A DNA stretch of 37,990 bases from Podochytrium sp. JEL0797 (GCA_027596195.1 JADGJG010000139.1:1-37990); one strand, 5' to 3'; shown: positions 1-10,733, counted from the stretch's first letter. The notes: a model not told the origin generated them from the sequence alone. Numbers and translations are program-made.

Positions 1-604
1 ATGCATTTTTAGAAACGGGGAAGTGGGGGGAGGGGGGGGTTACAAATTCTTTAGCCGGGTCGACGGGATTTTTTTACGAAAAAAATGTTGGCTAATGAAG
101 AGGGGGGGGGGTTCATGGGGAAATTTGAAGGTCGAAAGTGAGGATTGGGCAACGGCAGTGTTTCTGCTTCTGGGTGAAGAGTTTGCGCATAAGTAAGGGG
201 GCGGTAGTGATAGAACTGGTGTTGTGCTTGCTGGTTGAGGTGACCAAGGGTAGTGGGGACTGGAGGGACTCCTCGATCGTTTTTTTCGATCGTTTTTCAA
301 AAACGATAGTCAAAACAAAAAATTTGTCGGGAAAAGTTAAAATTGGTGGGACAAAAAAACAAGCGTGATGATAAGAGGACGAAACAAGGCTGCGTTTTTC
401 TCGTTCTCTCCGCTGACCGGAAAATTTTCGAACTCTTTTTGAAGTTTGTCATTTGATGACCTCATCAATAGGCACGTGGCTGAACAACACGCAGCTTTCA
501 AAGGGCAAGGCGCGAGTGATGCGTCATGTAAACGGGAGCAGGAAACAAAACGAGCGAAGGGATTCTTCAGAACAGCATTCAATTGTATTTGCAATTTCAC
601 AACG
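1..604. other. Intergenic, no supported gene
   Basis: I see no coding region I can support. The stretch has short G homopolymers (for example ten G at 102-111). Open frames on both strands are low-complexity and match nothing I recognise. It lies downstream of the minus-strand Zn2Cys6 gene, so its right edge should hold that gene's 3' untranslated region, but I see no clear AATAAA there. Confidence 0.4.
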
Positions 605-1356
605 TCATAAAAGCATGTGATTAATGCTCATCTTTTGATTCGCCTCCAACACGCCATAGTTGGAGCACAGCCGATCCCTAAAGGATTCCATCAGTGTAAC
701 GGGCGATGATTCTGACATCGTGACATCGATTTCAGGTGATGACAAAGCAGAATTCACACCCCGATGTTCTTCATACGGCGTCAACGGCGACACGGACCCC
801 TCTTCCACCCCATACCCATAAGCAACATGCGCTCGTTGCACGGTTGTCGTCGCGTGAGAGAATCTCTCCGAAGTGATATCATTAGTAATCGCTGCTGTCG
901 AGACCGCGGGCAAGACTTTTGGTTGTCGTTTTTTGTACGGTTTGCGCCCGGTTGGGTATTCGCATGCGATTCCTTTCGCGGCACACTTTGTACATGTGGG
1001 GCGGTCCAAGGAGCATCTGTGTCGCCAGAGAGAGAGTGGAATTGCGGAAAATTTGTCATCAGATCAGAATTTTTTCATTTGCGCAGGGGAGGTAGAAGGG
1101 AAGTTGGAGGAGGGGGTTTTGTGCCGCGTATTCACCTCTTTCTCTGCGTCCGGCAGTGGGAACAAGGAAGCGGCCTTTTGGGTTTTTCGGGCTTGGCGAG
1201 TGCGGGACTTGCAGCGACTGATTCGGAGGAGAGGGGGCTCGAGGCGGGTGGAGGTGGTGCGGCAGTGGTGGTAGGGGCGGGTGAGGAGGAGGAGGCAGTG
1301 AACTGAAGGAGGAGTAAGGCGTCGAAATTCTGTTCCGGGGCTTCGAGATTTGACAT
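605..1356 (-). CDS. Single Zn2Cys6 fungal transcription factor
   Basis: Two exons, complement of 605..1016 and 1136..1356, joined over a 119-nt GT-AG intron (1017-1135); 210 residues. The intron falls inside the zinc cluster. Joining the exons restores a perfect C-x2-C-x6-C-x6-C-x2-C-x6-C pattern: CSHC and CSLDRPTC/TKC with the final C before EY, at about residues 65-95. This binuclear zinc cluster is the DNA-binding domain of fungal Gal4-type regulators and acts in the nucleus. After the cluster comes a basic linker (RKPYKKRQ), then low-complexity sequence; no fungal-specific middle homology domain is visible, so the protein is short for the family. The N-terminal 60 residues are rich in Ser, Pro and Ala. 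The ATG at 1356 is chosen because its context matches the start of the paralogue at 3620. Target genes cannot be inferred. Confidence 0.8.
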
Positions 1357-1983
1357 TTTTTTTTCGGGTTGGGCAAGGCGAGAGCTTGTTTCGTTTCGAA
1401 AGATGACTGCTGCTTGATTTTCGCCGGAAAACGATGCGCTTTTTTCGCGAAAAATGATATTGCCATCAAAAGGGCAAGTTGCACCCTTCCGTGCTCTGTC
1501 AAGCGCCCTTGTTTTTGAACGAGCAAATGAACCTTTCTGGGTGTGGGCATCAAATCAAAAAAAAATTGAATCAGCAACAATTCAATAGAAAAGAAAAAAC
1601 AGAGTTCCAAAGTGAAAATTCTTTCTAAAACAGACGTTTATTTGTGATGAAATCCCCAATGATCAACAATCAATTCAACAATCAAATTGATTGCTCATCA
1701 AATCACACAGCGTGGGGTGGTCACTCTCGTTCTTGGAGACAGAGAGCAATCTTGGATAACAGGGGGGCAATGTACATGTTGTTCTGTGCTTGGAGGTGAG
1801 GATTCTGCAAGAAGGTGGGCTTGGGCTTGTGGAACAATTACTAATGAAATTGTGCAGCCCATCCATCCTTCGGTTTTTGGCAGGTGTTTGGTCATTCAGG
1901 TGACATTGGCGGAGAGGGGTTGCGCAGGGGTTGAAAGCAATTCGACCGTTCAAAGGCCAGATAGAAATTCACGGAGACCGCCG
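1357..1983. other. Intergenic, no supported gene
   Basis: This is the region upstream of the first Zn2Cys6 gene. Frames are short and overlapping, and none resembles a known family. A long minus-strand Pro-rich frame running through 1059-1610 is a shadow of the zinc-cluster exon and its upstream region. The promoter of the gene at 605-1356 must lie here, but I cannot name an element. Confidence 0.4.
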
Positions 1984-2150
1984 GCAGCCTGGTCGTTGGG
2001 GGAGGCACTTCTTGCGCATGTATCTGCAGCAGAAATGGGGAAATAGATAGGGTATTTTTCTGTCCAGACGGGAAAAGGCGGACTCTGGAGGTGGGGTAAG
2101 GGGTAACGAGATGTAGAAGAGAAGCGCTAAATGAACTGCATGAATGCAGC
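1984..2150 (-). pseudogene. Fragment of Zn2Cys6 gene, N-terminal part
   Basis: The nucleotide sequence aligns with about 3449-3600, the 5' end of the intact double-cluster gene, with substitutions and small indels. In one frame it still reads FCCR, MRKKC and QRPGC, equivalent to the first half of the first zinc cluster, and then meets a stop codon soon after GCRRSP. The start region has lost its frame and carries stops. On the minus strand this N-terminal piece lies downstream of the middle piece at 2338-2650, so the two are not an intact gene in order: they come from separate duplications or from a rearrangement. No function is expected. Confidence 0.75.
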
Positions 2151-2337
2151 CGCCACTGCCGACTCCCAGAAGAGCATGAGAGCGTACCAGAGTATTATTC
2201 TAATGTTCTTGAGCTCCACAGAGCAGATGGTCAGCCCCAGGGGCAGAGTTAGGTGTTCTATACCGGGAAAAACGATGAAATTAAAGATTAGGATATCATG
2301 TCACGAAATCAGAAAAACTCTGAGCTGAACGCAACAT

Positions 2338-2650
2338 CCGAGGAAGAACTTGTTTGGTGAGGTGGAATTGCGTCAGAGGTCGGTGTCCTCCACTGGTTGG
2401 ACGCAATCGATGGACGACAAGGGAGTCAAGCGGCCGCTCAAGTTGGGGGATGTGATGGAGGGAAGACGGGGGAGAATGTTGAGGTTCACGTTGCCGGTTC
2501 ACAGGTGCGAGATTGTATTACTAACAGCAACAGAGACGGAGGGAAGAAATCCCTGGACCATGGGAAAGGATTGGCTTGGTCGCGCCTTCTTATTTTGTTG
2601 GAATGTATCGCTGACAGCTTGGTTGGAGGTCGCACTTCTTGTGAATGGAA
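2338..2650 (-). pseudogene. Fragment of Zn2Cys6 gene, middle part
   Basis: This aligns closely with about 3110-3486 of the intact double-cluster gene; the stretch PSVSVAVSNTISHL is identical. Compared with that gene there are two deletions of roughly 25 and 45 bases. One removes the last cysteines of the first zinc cluster (KKCDLQ then PSCQRYIPTK and a stop). The other lies between the linker and the position of the second cluster. The reading frame is therefore broken and the zinc-binding pattern destroyed. Similarity fades on both sides (left of about 2338, right of about 2650). The high identity suggests a fairly recent duplication. Confidence 0.8.
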
Positions 2651-2861
2651 GGCACGGAATTGGGCCTCTTGTTGTTGGCCGGAGCTGTCGGGAAATGGGC
2701 GGCATTGCCCCTTGCTCTACGGCATTTTGACATCCACCCTATGCATCACTCTTTATGCAGCCAATCCATTAATTTTCTTCAGAGTAATAAAAAAATTCAG
2801 GGTAATTTGTCGAAACTGGTCATGAAATTTTGTTGAAAAAATACAAATGGCACGGAACACG

Positions 2862-3620
2862 TTAATCAACCAAAAAGGAAACACTCATTGCGTTTGGCTC
2901 TTCAACCATTGCCGGGGGTGAAGGGTATTCTGGTTTGGGAGAACTTGAACCAGCGGCAATGTGGTTTTCAAGCTCGAGTCGAAGTCTCCACTTTGCTTGA
3001 GTTTCCTTCTTTGGCGACAGAGCGTACTCGCACTTGAACCCATCCACCAGACAGTGGGCACAGGAAGGACGCTTGCGGTCGCACTTGCGCTTGTTTTCGC
3101 GGCAAGGGGTGCAAGGAAGAACTCGTTTGGTGAGGTGGAATTGCGTGAGGTCGTACGCAAGGTGGGATGCAACGTGGTCCTCGACTGGTTGGACGTCATC
3201 GATGGATGAAGAGGGAGTCAAGCGGCCGCTCAAGTTGGGGGATGCGATGGAGGGAAGACGGGGGAGAATGTTGAGGTTCACGCTGCCGGTTCGTAGGTGC
3301 GAGATTGTATTACTAACAGCAACAGAGACGGAGGGAAGAGGTCCTTGTGCCATGGGAGAGGTTTGACTTGGTCGCGCCTTCTTGGTGTATGGCTTGCGGT
3401 GGAGGGCGTACTCGCAGACAGTTCCGCGCTGGATGCATCGCTGACAGCTTGGTCTTTGGAGGTCGCACTTCTTGCGCATGGATCGGCAGCAGAAGCAGGG
3501 GATTGGACGGGGAGTTTTTCTATCCAGACGGGAAGAGGCGGACTCTGGAGGTGGGGAAGGAGATGTAGAAGAAGAGGTGCTGGCCAACTGCATGAGCAAC
3601 AAGGCGTCGTTTGAGGACAT
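2862..3620 (-). CDS. Protein with two tandem Zn2Cys6 clusters
   Basis: Single-exon gene of 252 residues. It contains two complete binuclear zinc clusters. The first (about residues 35-61) has CFCC, KKC, RPSC, QRC and a final C before EYALHRKPY. The second (about residues 169-195) has CTPC, KRKC, RPSC, AHC and a final C before EYALSPKKE. Both fit C-x2-C-x6-C-x6-C-x2-C-x6-C exactly. A Ser/Pro-rich linker of about 108 residues separates them. Zn2Cys6 proteins normally carry one such cluster and often bind DNA as dimers; two in one chain might read a bipartite site alone (inference). An open frame extends upstream to 3737, but I start at 3620 because MSSNDALLL aligns with the start of the paralogue at 1356 and shares its A-rich leader. 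No middle homology domain is present. Partial decayed copies lie just downstream. Confidence 0.8.
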   Translation of the reverse strand: MSSNDALLLMQLASTSSSTSPSPPPESASSRLDRKTPRPIPCFCCRSMRKKCDLQRPSCQRCIQRGTVCEYALHRKPYTKKARPSQTSPMAQGPLPSVSVAVSNTISHLRTGSVNLNILPRLPSIASPNLSGRLTPSSSIDDVQPVEDHVASHLAYDLTQFHLTKRVLPCTPCRENKRKCDRKRPSCAHCLVDGFKCEYALSPKKETQAKWRLRLELENHIAAGSSSPKPEYPSPPAMVEEPNAMSVSFLVD

Positions 3621-4300
3621 TTTTTGAGTTTTCGGGTAGATTATTTCGTCGCAATTTTGCATATAAGCAACGCTTTTTAGGCGGTTTTGAGTCATCGGGA
3701 CAAGCGCCAAGTTTCCAAGCCCCTGAAAAAATTTCATTGCCCCAGGAACTCGGAGCTGAGAAATTCAAATGCCTGGAAAGACGATAATAATAAACAATGA
3801 AACGACCAGAAAGTGCCGAGTCGGCGGCTTCGGAAAGATTTTTCTTCTTGCGGCTGCCGAAGGGGTCAAAAACATCTTGGCCAAACGCTGCTGCCGAGTC
3901 GGCGGAAACCGCCGACTTTACATGTTGACAAAGCGGAAGCCTCCAATTCTCCTTATACTATTCTTCCTCCCCATCACACACACTCACTCCATTATTTTTT
4001 TTACCCTACATTTTTAGAGGGTAAGCTGGCATTTTGGCTTCTGAATCCCTCTGAATCCTCCAGCATATTAACCAGCGTTTTCAAATGAGTGCCTCCAGAG
4101 TCCAGAGGGCAGAATTCAACCCCAAATTTTCGTGGAATTTTCATCCTCATGGAATTTGATATACCAATCGGGTTTTTGTTCGAGTTCGTTTTTGGATGCA
4201 TTGACTGTTAGTAGGGATCGGGGCAATCCTTTTATCTTAAAGATTAATAATTCAATATTATTAATTTTGCATGTAATTCGTTGTCAAAAACGACTCAAAA
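3621..4300. other. Intergenic with a short perfect hairpin
   Basis: No gene is supported in this 680-base gap. A 13-base motif, GCCGAGTCGGCGG, occurs twice (near 3815-3830 and 3892-3905). The second copy runs into a perfect inverted repeat, described separately. The left part must include the promoter of the double-cluster gene and the right part the 3' end of the RCC1-domain gene. Much of 3950-4300 is AT-rich. Confidence 0.45.
3898..3916. repeat. Perfect 8-bp inverted repeat, 3-nt loop
   Basis: GTCGGCGG and CCGCCGAC flank an AAA loop. The stem is GC-rich in an AT-rich surrounding. A related half (GTCGGCGG followed by CTTCGG) lies about 80 bases to the left. It could be a dyad site for a DNA-binding protein, since Zn2Cys6 dimers often bind inverted CGG triplets, or a simple hairpin. 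I have no evidence for either. Confidence 0.5.
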
Positions 4301-7300
4301 TTATTCGAGTCGTTCGGATGCGCCGACAATCAAAAACTGACTCCCTCCCGCAACCAACAGCGCCTTCCGCGATTTCAACGGAACCAGCGATGGCACCACG
4401 ACCTCATTCTCTTCATGTTTTAACCCCAGTTGGCCATAACAATTATACCCCATGGCAAACAACTGTCCACTCACGGTCGTGACGTAGGTTTGATTTCCAG
4501 AAGTCGAACACGCTATTGCGTCACACTTTTCTAGTGTTTCAAGTTGCAAAAACACATTCGAATGTTCAATTGAGGATCCGAGGCCCAGTTGTCCTGAATC
4601 ACCTCTCCCAGCGACAAACACGGTCCCATCCGCGGTTAACACCACGGAATGATGAAGACCGCCTTTGATGTCGAGAATCGGCTTGTTCTTCAAGCAACTC
4701 ACTTCGCGTAGGAACCAGCACGCGGATTCATGACCCAACCCGAGTTCTCCGAACCCGTTGCCACCGCATGCTAAAAGACGAGTGGTGCCGTCCACACTCC
4801 TCCCCGTCACGAAAGTAGAGAACCCGCAGGCGTAAACGGAAGTGGCTGAGAATCCTGCAGGCAGCACTAAAGGAATCCCCGCGCAAATGTCGTTTCGAGA
4901 ATCCCCTTGTGAAGGACGTCCGAGTTGTCCGTGGCTGTTGATTCCCCATCCAAACACGGTTCCGTTCAAGCACAGTGCGATAAAGTGCGATTCGCCTGCG
5001 GCGATGTTTACGACTTTGGATTTGGGGGGAGGGTGTAAGAGGGTGGGGGAGTGTTGGCGCGGGGTTGTTTTGGTGAAGTGTTCGGACCCTGTGGTGTCTC
5101 GGAAGGATCCCCAGGCCCATATTCTGCCGGATTGGTCGAGTGCGGATGAGAAGCATTCTCCGCAGACAACGTCGATAAATTCGAGAGGGGGGTCGGGGAG
5201 TTCGATGGGTTGCGGTTGCCAGTTGAGTGTTTTCGTGAAGCGGCCAATAAAATCCGCGGCTCCCCAGGAGAGTATTTTGCCGGTGGAGGTAAGAGCGAGT
5301 GCGTGCATTCCGCCGCAGGCAATTTTGACGATGCTTGGGGTTAAGTCCGAAAGGTGTTTGAAGGTCACGAGTTTGAATTGGTTTGTGCATGGGATACCGT
5401 CGTCATCTTCGTTGTTGTATATGCCGAGTTGTCCGTCGTCGTTTTGACCCTGTAAAGCGAGAATGAGGATCAAATGGCAAAAAAACTGATGGTAAGACGA
5501 ACCACCCCGAACAACGTAGCCCCAGTCGTCAACCTCGGTCTCTTCTTTTCAGCCAAACTATTCACCAAACCTCCCTCCATTCGCTTCAAACTCTCCTCAT
5601 ACGACTCTTGCGCATACTTGAAATACTCGATCCCATGTTCCACCATTTCCATCTCACCCGTCAACCCCACCACCGGTTCCACAGTCTTCAAATCCTGTAC
5701 ACCTTTCTTGTCCTTCTTCTGGGACTGAACCGAAATCCGCTTCATCCCCGCCACCGCGTCCTCTGCGCGCCCGACGTGGGGATACAATGCCGCGTTGGAA
5801 GCATGTAACCGCGAGAGTCCAAGATTCATTTCTTCAATCGTGTGTTCAATGTGGTGTGCGATTTTGTGTAGCGTTTTGTTCCTGTGGGTGAAGTTGGAGA
5901 GGCGGGTAGGTATGTCGAGGGAGGTGGATGAGGTGGTGGATGAGGGGGGGTGGTGTTTTGAGGGGCGGAGGGAGGATGAGGAGGTGAGGGGTTTGCGTCG
6001 GGTGTTGTTTGGTGCGGTGGAAGGGGGGTGCGGTGGGGATTGGATTTTGGAAGAGGTGGGTTGGCGACTTTGACTAGTTGTCAAGATTTTACGGGGTTGT
6101 TGGGAAGAGTGTTCAAACACGTTGGGAAAACTGTTGGCGGCAACGATTCGGTCCGATCTTCTTGGTGCGGCGTGTTTGGCAGGTTGTTTGGTTCGTTGGC
6201 TCAATGGAGGCTCCTCGAGCTTCTCCGTTTCTGCGGTACTACTTCGCGAAGAAGGGGGTGCGTAGCTTGGGTTTCTCTTTAGCTCAGCGCTTTCCATCGA
6301 CGCCTCGAATTCAGACTCTAGAATCACTCGAGTCGGATGATGCGTTCTCAAGTTATCATGACTCGACACGATTCTCGACAACAAAGCGCTGTGGGGCGCT
6401 TTGGAACGTGAAAGAGAATCGACGGATGAGCGGCGGGGTTGGGGTCGAGTGGGATTCGGGTTCGCAGAAACCGGAAACGAAGGGGAATGCGGTTTCGGCT
6501 TTTCGTGCGTGCGGAGTTCGGTGTCTGTTGCGAGGGCTTCGAAGGAGGATTCGAGGATGGTTTGGGGGGAGTTTATGGAAGAAGTTACTGAGTTTCGACG
6601 TTTCCGGGTCGTGGTGGGAGTGGTGGTATGTGGCTGCGAGTGGGGAGTGGAAATCAAAGGGGAAGATTGGACCTTTTGAGAGGGAGTGAGTTTTCCGGAA
6701 GGAATGTGTGCTGAGGAATAAGATCTGTTGCTCGAGAGTCTTGAATTGACAAAGTCAACGTTCGCACCGGCGTTGGAGCGGCGCATTTCGGCGAGGACGG
6801 ATTGGACATCTTCCATTGAAGGTGGGGGTGCATTTACGGATGTTGTTTCTGGAATTGGACTGTGGGATGAGTGGAGGGGGGAAGGCGTGCGCGTTCTGTG
6901 GTGTTGGTGACGCGGATTGAAGGAGTCTACGGAGTGGCCTCGAGACAAAATTTCTGGTCGTGGAGCACTAAGATGGGATGTGCTGGCATAAGAAGAAGGT
7001 TTTGATGTGGTTTTCGAGGACCTGATTCAATTTTTTTTCGTCAGAAAGTGCAACACTCAAAAATCAAAAAATTACTTTAGTTCGATCGATGGCGCTCGAG
7101 CCGCATTATGGGACGCTTCAGTGAGTGCTTTTCGCGACTTCAAGTTGACCTTTGAGGAGTTCACAGAGCTCAAGCTGTTGTGAGAAGACAGTCTCTGCGC
7201 AACGCGTGTGTCAATCACGGCCTGATGGTCCCTCATGCTCGCGATACTAGCTTGACTCCCACCACTCATCCAATGACCCAATCCCATCAAACTTTGAGAA

Positions 7301-10295
7301 ACCATGCTTGAATTCAATCCCTGACCAGAATTCTGTCTCAAATGCCTCAACGAGCTCGCACCCGACTGCGAGGCGGAAAGCAACATAGGTTTCTCTGGTA
7401 GGAAAGAGGATTCCGACTGAAAATTCGATTTTGAAGAAATCATAGAGTTCACGCTGTTGTGAGACAATAGTCTCTGAGAGGCGCGTGCGTCCATCACAGT
7501 CTGTTGATCCCCCGTAAACGCAGACGCAACACTGGTTTGACTCCCGCTCATCAAATGACCCAACCCCATCTTACTTTCAGAAACCATGCGTGAATTCAAT
7601 CCAAAGTGGGTGGACAGCGAACGACCCATTTGAGAGTGACAAGAACTTTGTCTCGAATGTCTCGCTGAACTTAATCCGGACTGTGACGCGGAATGCAACA
7701 CGGGTTTCTCAGGCAGGAAGATGTTTGTGCTTCCGAGTCTTTTACTGCTTGTGGTATGAGAAAGGAGACTTTCGTGACTATTCTCGAGTTGGTTGTGATC
7801 CATCCACATGTCTCCCTTCACACTGTGATCCAACTCGGTGCTCGACATCCTCCCTCTCGATTGCATCATCATATGCTTCGCAGACGTGACGGAGCTCGAG
7901 CGGGAATGGGACGTCGATCCAATCAGAGAATGGAACCCGGTGTCTGTGGAACTTGCGGATTCGGAGCGAAGCCGCGGTTTGGGGGGGAGGTGGATTCCGG
8001 TTGTTCCGAGGCTGGTGTCGTTGTGGTCGTGATGTTGGAATGAGCGGAGAGAGGTTGTGGACATGTTGAAGGATACGGAGTGCGTGGAGGGTGCTTGGTG
8101 CCATGAGTCGACGCTTTGGTGGGAGGTGTTGAAGAATTCTTGGGTTTGTGGAATGTGGGGGACGGATGAAGCTGGCAGATTTCGTGTAGGTGGATGCGAT
8201 GGGGCCAATGGGATGCCTTCATCTGGCAAGCTCGAAAAGTGGCTGCTGGACTTGTTGAGAAGGGTGGGTGGTGCCGCTGCTAGTGTTGGCGGTGGGGTGA
8301 GTCTCTGCAGTTGATGAGCAGAGTTTTGGGTCTTGTTTTTGGTGATTTGGAAGAGTCTCGGTGGAGGAGACATGAGGCTTTGTGTTCGCTGAAGCACGGG
8401 CTCGGGACTGGTTGCCCCATTCATGCTTTTGAAGGAATGCGAAGTTGAATGAAATGCTTTAACTTGGGCGGTTTGATTGAGAGATGTCGGTTGTTGGAGG
8501 TCTGAAAGAAACCGCGATGAGTGTAGACGTCAAAACAAAAGTCGAATGAAAATGGTTTGAACCAACCTTGTTGATCGATCGTCGAATTCGAAGGAGAGTT
8601 TGTTTGATTAGAAGAATTCACTGATGTTCTTGACATAATTCCATTATCTTTGGACGCATGAGGTGCCCTCGCCAGATATTTGAGAAAATCAATCGGGTCT
8701 GCGTATTCGTTGGCCAAATTTGGCAGCCCTACCTCAAGATTTAATACACAATCATTTGATATCGCAGTCGGTTCCCCAACACTGCAAGAATCAAACTTTT
8801 CTTTTTCCAAACTGTGATTGGTTGTCTCGAATCCCAAATCGGACAACATCAAGGAACCATCGCGGTTTTCCACGTTCTCTTTCTGTTGAATCATCATTTC
8901 ATCAATCTCTTGGGAGTGCTGTTCCAGTTGAGATTTTAGACTCCAGTACGGCATTCGTGTGAGGAGGGCGTCGAGAGACTTTTTGGAAGTTGCTGTTGTG
9001 TGGTGGAGATCTACAGCGCTTTTTTGGCGTATTGGGAGGGGTTTTGCAGCGGCGCACATTTCCAAGAGGGTTGCGAGCGCGGAGGGGGGATTGTGCGGGC
9101 TTGCTGGAGTGCGTGTTGTATGATTTTCGGTGCCAAAGTTTCGGCTAGATGAGAATGCCGAGGTTGCAGTATCTGAGCGGTCGTTTGTCATTCTGCTTGA
9201 TATGGATGCAGAGTCTCCGGTTTCTGAAGGGCGTTTTGTAATGATTTGTGGCTGAGTCGGCTGGGCGTTGTTTTGGTTGGGCGAATTCCCAATGGTTCGC
9301 GCTGTTTTTGGTTTGGTCGGTGACGGTGGTAGATCAGTCCCGGTGATAAGAGGTATGTCGATTGCAGATGCCACGAAATGATTGGTTTGTTCTGGAGCTG
9401 CTGAAGGGGGCTGAGCTGCAGGCGCATAAAAACTCGTCTGTGTTTGAATATCGTAAGAGATGGAACTCTTTGCGTGAGCGGGCGATGGGGTTCTCGGGCG
9501 GAGGAATACAAATTTTTTGCTGTTTCGGGAAGGGGAAGTTTGTCTCGCACGGGATGACGGTCTCGGTGCTGATCTGTCAAGAGTGTGGATGCTAAATTCC
9601 AAGGAATCAAACTGAATGTCGGAAATATCCTGAACTTCTTGGTGAAATTCCTTCATTGCATGCATTGTAGCTTCAGAATAGAAAGGTTCAGCAGCTGCGG
9701 CGGTGTATTCGATTTCAGAGGGCGCGTTGCGTTCTGTGCCCGCAAAACTCCCGGGCGCAGAGTAGCCCAGGCTAAACTCGCTCATGCTCAGATTCACATT
9801 GGGATCCCAAAACGATTTTCCCCAGTTTGCAATGAGATCATTCGGTTTCGGAGTGAGTTTGACGGGTTTCTTGTTTTGAGAGGTCCCGTCTTTGAGGAGC
9901 GAAGCAGCATATTTTCCACCTGGCGCGATCTTTTCAGAATAGGGAACTCTCGGTTTCGAAGGCGGCTTTGGAACTGGAGGTTTTTTGATTTGTTTGATTT
10001 CGTTAGGACGCGTGTATGGCTCGTTGCGGAGCGGACGCGGAATTTCGAGGGCGGTATCCAGACATTTGGGACGGAACTTTGCTATTTGGAGCTCTGCGAC
10101 GGTCTGATTTTGGGCGGAGCGCTTTTGGGAGAGTTTCGGGATCTGTTTGTTTGGATTTGTCAGTTGCGCTTTGGATGCAACTGGCGTGGCCTGTTTGTTT
10201 TGCGATCAGATAGATGATTTGTTTTCGACGCGTCTTGCCTCTTTTTGCAGCACAGAGACTTTGTTTCTCGTTGGCCGTGGCACGTGGTTGAACAT
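4301..10295 (-). CDS. Giant protein with C-terminal RCC1 (RanGEF) propeller
   Basis: Five exons, complement of 4301..5449, 5503..7021, 7076..8501, 8567..10190 and 10260..10295, give 1,917 residues. Residues about 1530-1917 form seven RCC1 repeats with the marks of true RCC1, the nuclear exchange factor for Ran: CGGMHALAL, WGSFRDTTG, GQLGR and several GQLGLG blade turns. No ATG opens the RCC1 exon. Its first blade strand (ATLFGVG then GQNDDGQLG) forms only when spliced to the upstream frame. All four junctions keep phase over introns of 53-69 nt. The upstream 1,530 residues are Ser/Pro-rich and mostly disordered, with three tandem repeats (about 720-1015) and a helical, perhaps coiled-coil segment just before the propeller (about 1400-1520, ending KKRPR). 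The tiny first exon is the least certain part. Alternatively, the region holds separate genes, one ending at 5470 with a hydrophobic tail. RCC1 proteins are usually 400-600 residues, so this length is exceptional. Confidence 0.62.
7120..8000 (-). repeat. Three tandem ~95-residue coding repeats
   Basis: Inside exon 3 of the giant RCC1 gene, three diverged units begin near 8000, 7724 and 7411 on the minus strand. Each opens with a LPxKPxL motif (LPPKPRL, LPEKPVL, LPEKPML), then a Ser-rich SaSqSG/SS stretch. Units two and three continue with RHxRQ, a MGLGHxMSG motif, a D-x-R-x-xQRL motif, SHNS and SSK. Units two and three are clearly similar in DNA as well; unit one is more diverged. The pattern points to internal duplication within a disordered region. 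The function of the motif is unknown. Confidence 0.75.
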
Positions 10296-10733
10296 TGCAA
10301 TTCGGATTGCTTTGCTCTTTGCACAATTTTTGCTTGACAAAAAAACATGGCCCATTCGTCGGCACACGACACTGCGTCTCGACGCGCACTCCAATGGCTC
10401 GGCATCGAGGCTTCTGCCTCTGCGCCGCGTCGCTTCAGCCGCGCACACGTCCACAGCGTCATTGGCATCGGAACAGACCGGAACGCCTCCGTCGCCGCGT
10501 CGCGAAGGGCTCCGATTCCGGACGAATTCAAGCCGAGTGGTACATTCTTTCTTTCTCTAGCTTCTCTCTCTCCTTCTCTAGTAGTATTCTCCTATTCTCT
10601 CTAGCTAAACTTTCCATGTCTAGACATTCCGTCGCCGCCGCCCCAACGCCTGCCAAGCAACGCCTCCCTGCAATCTGCCCACTCGCCACCGCCACGCATT
10701 CCCCCTCCACGAGTCCAGTCGAGTGCCAGCCCC
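10296..10733. promoter_or_regulatory. Divergent promoter region with CT-rich tract
   Basis: This 438-base gap separates the starts of the giant RCC1 gene (minus) and chitin synthase (plus), so it should hold both promoters. A strongly pyrimidine-rich tract at about 10547-10608 precedes the chitin synthase start, as is common before fungal start codons. An ATG at 10616 is out of frame with the synthase and would open an upstream reading frame. I see no convincing TATA box. Confidence 0.5.

Noticed and set aside
1059..1610. 183-codon proline-rich minus-strand frame
   Set aside because: It overlaps the zinc-cluster exon in another frame. The zinc-cluster reading is supported by a perfect cysteine pattern.
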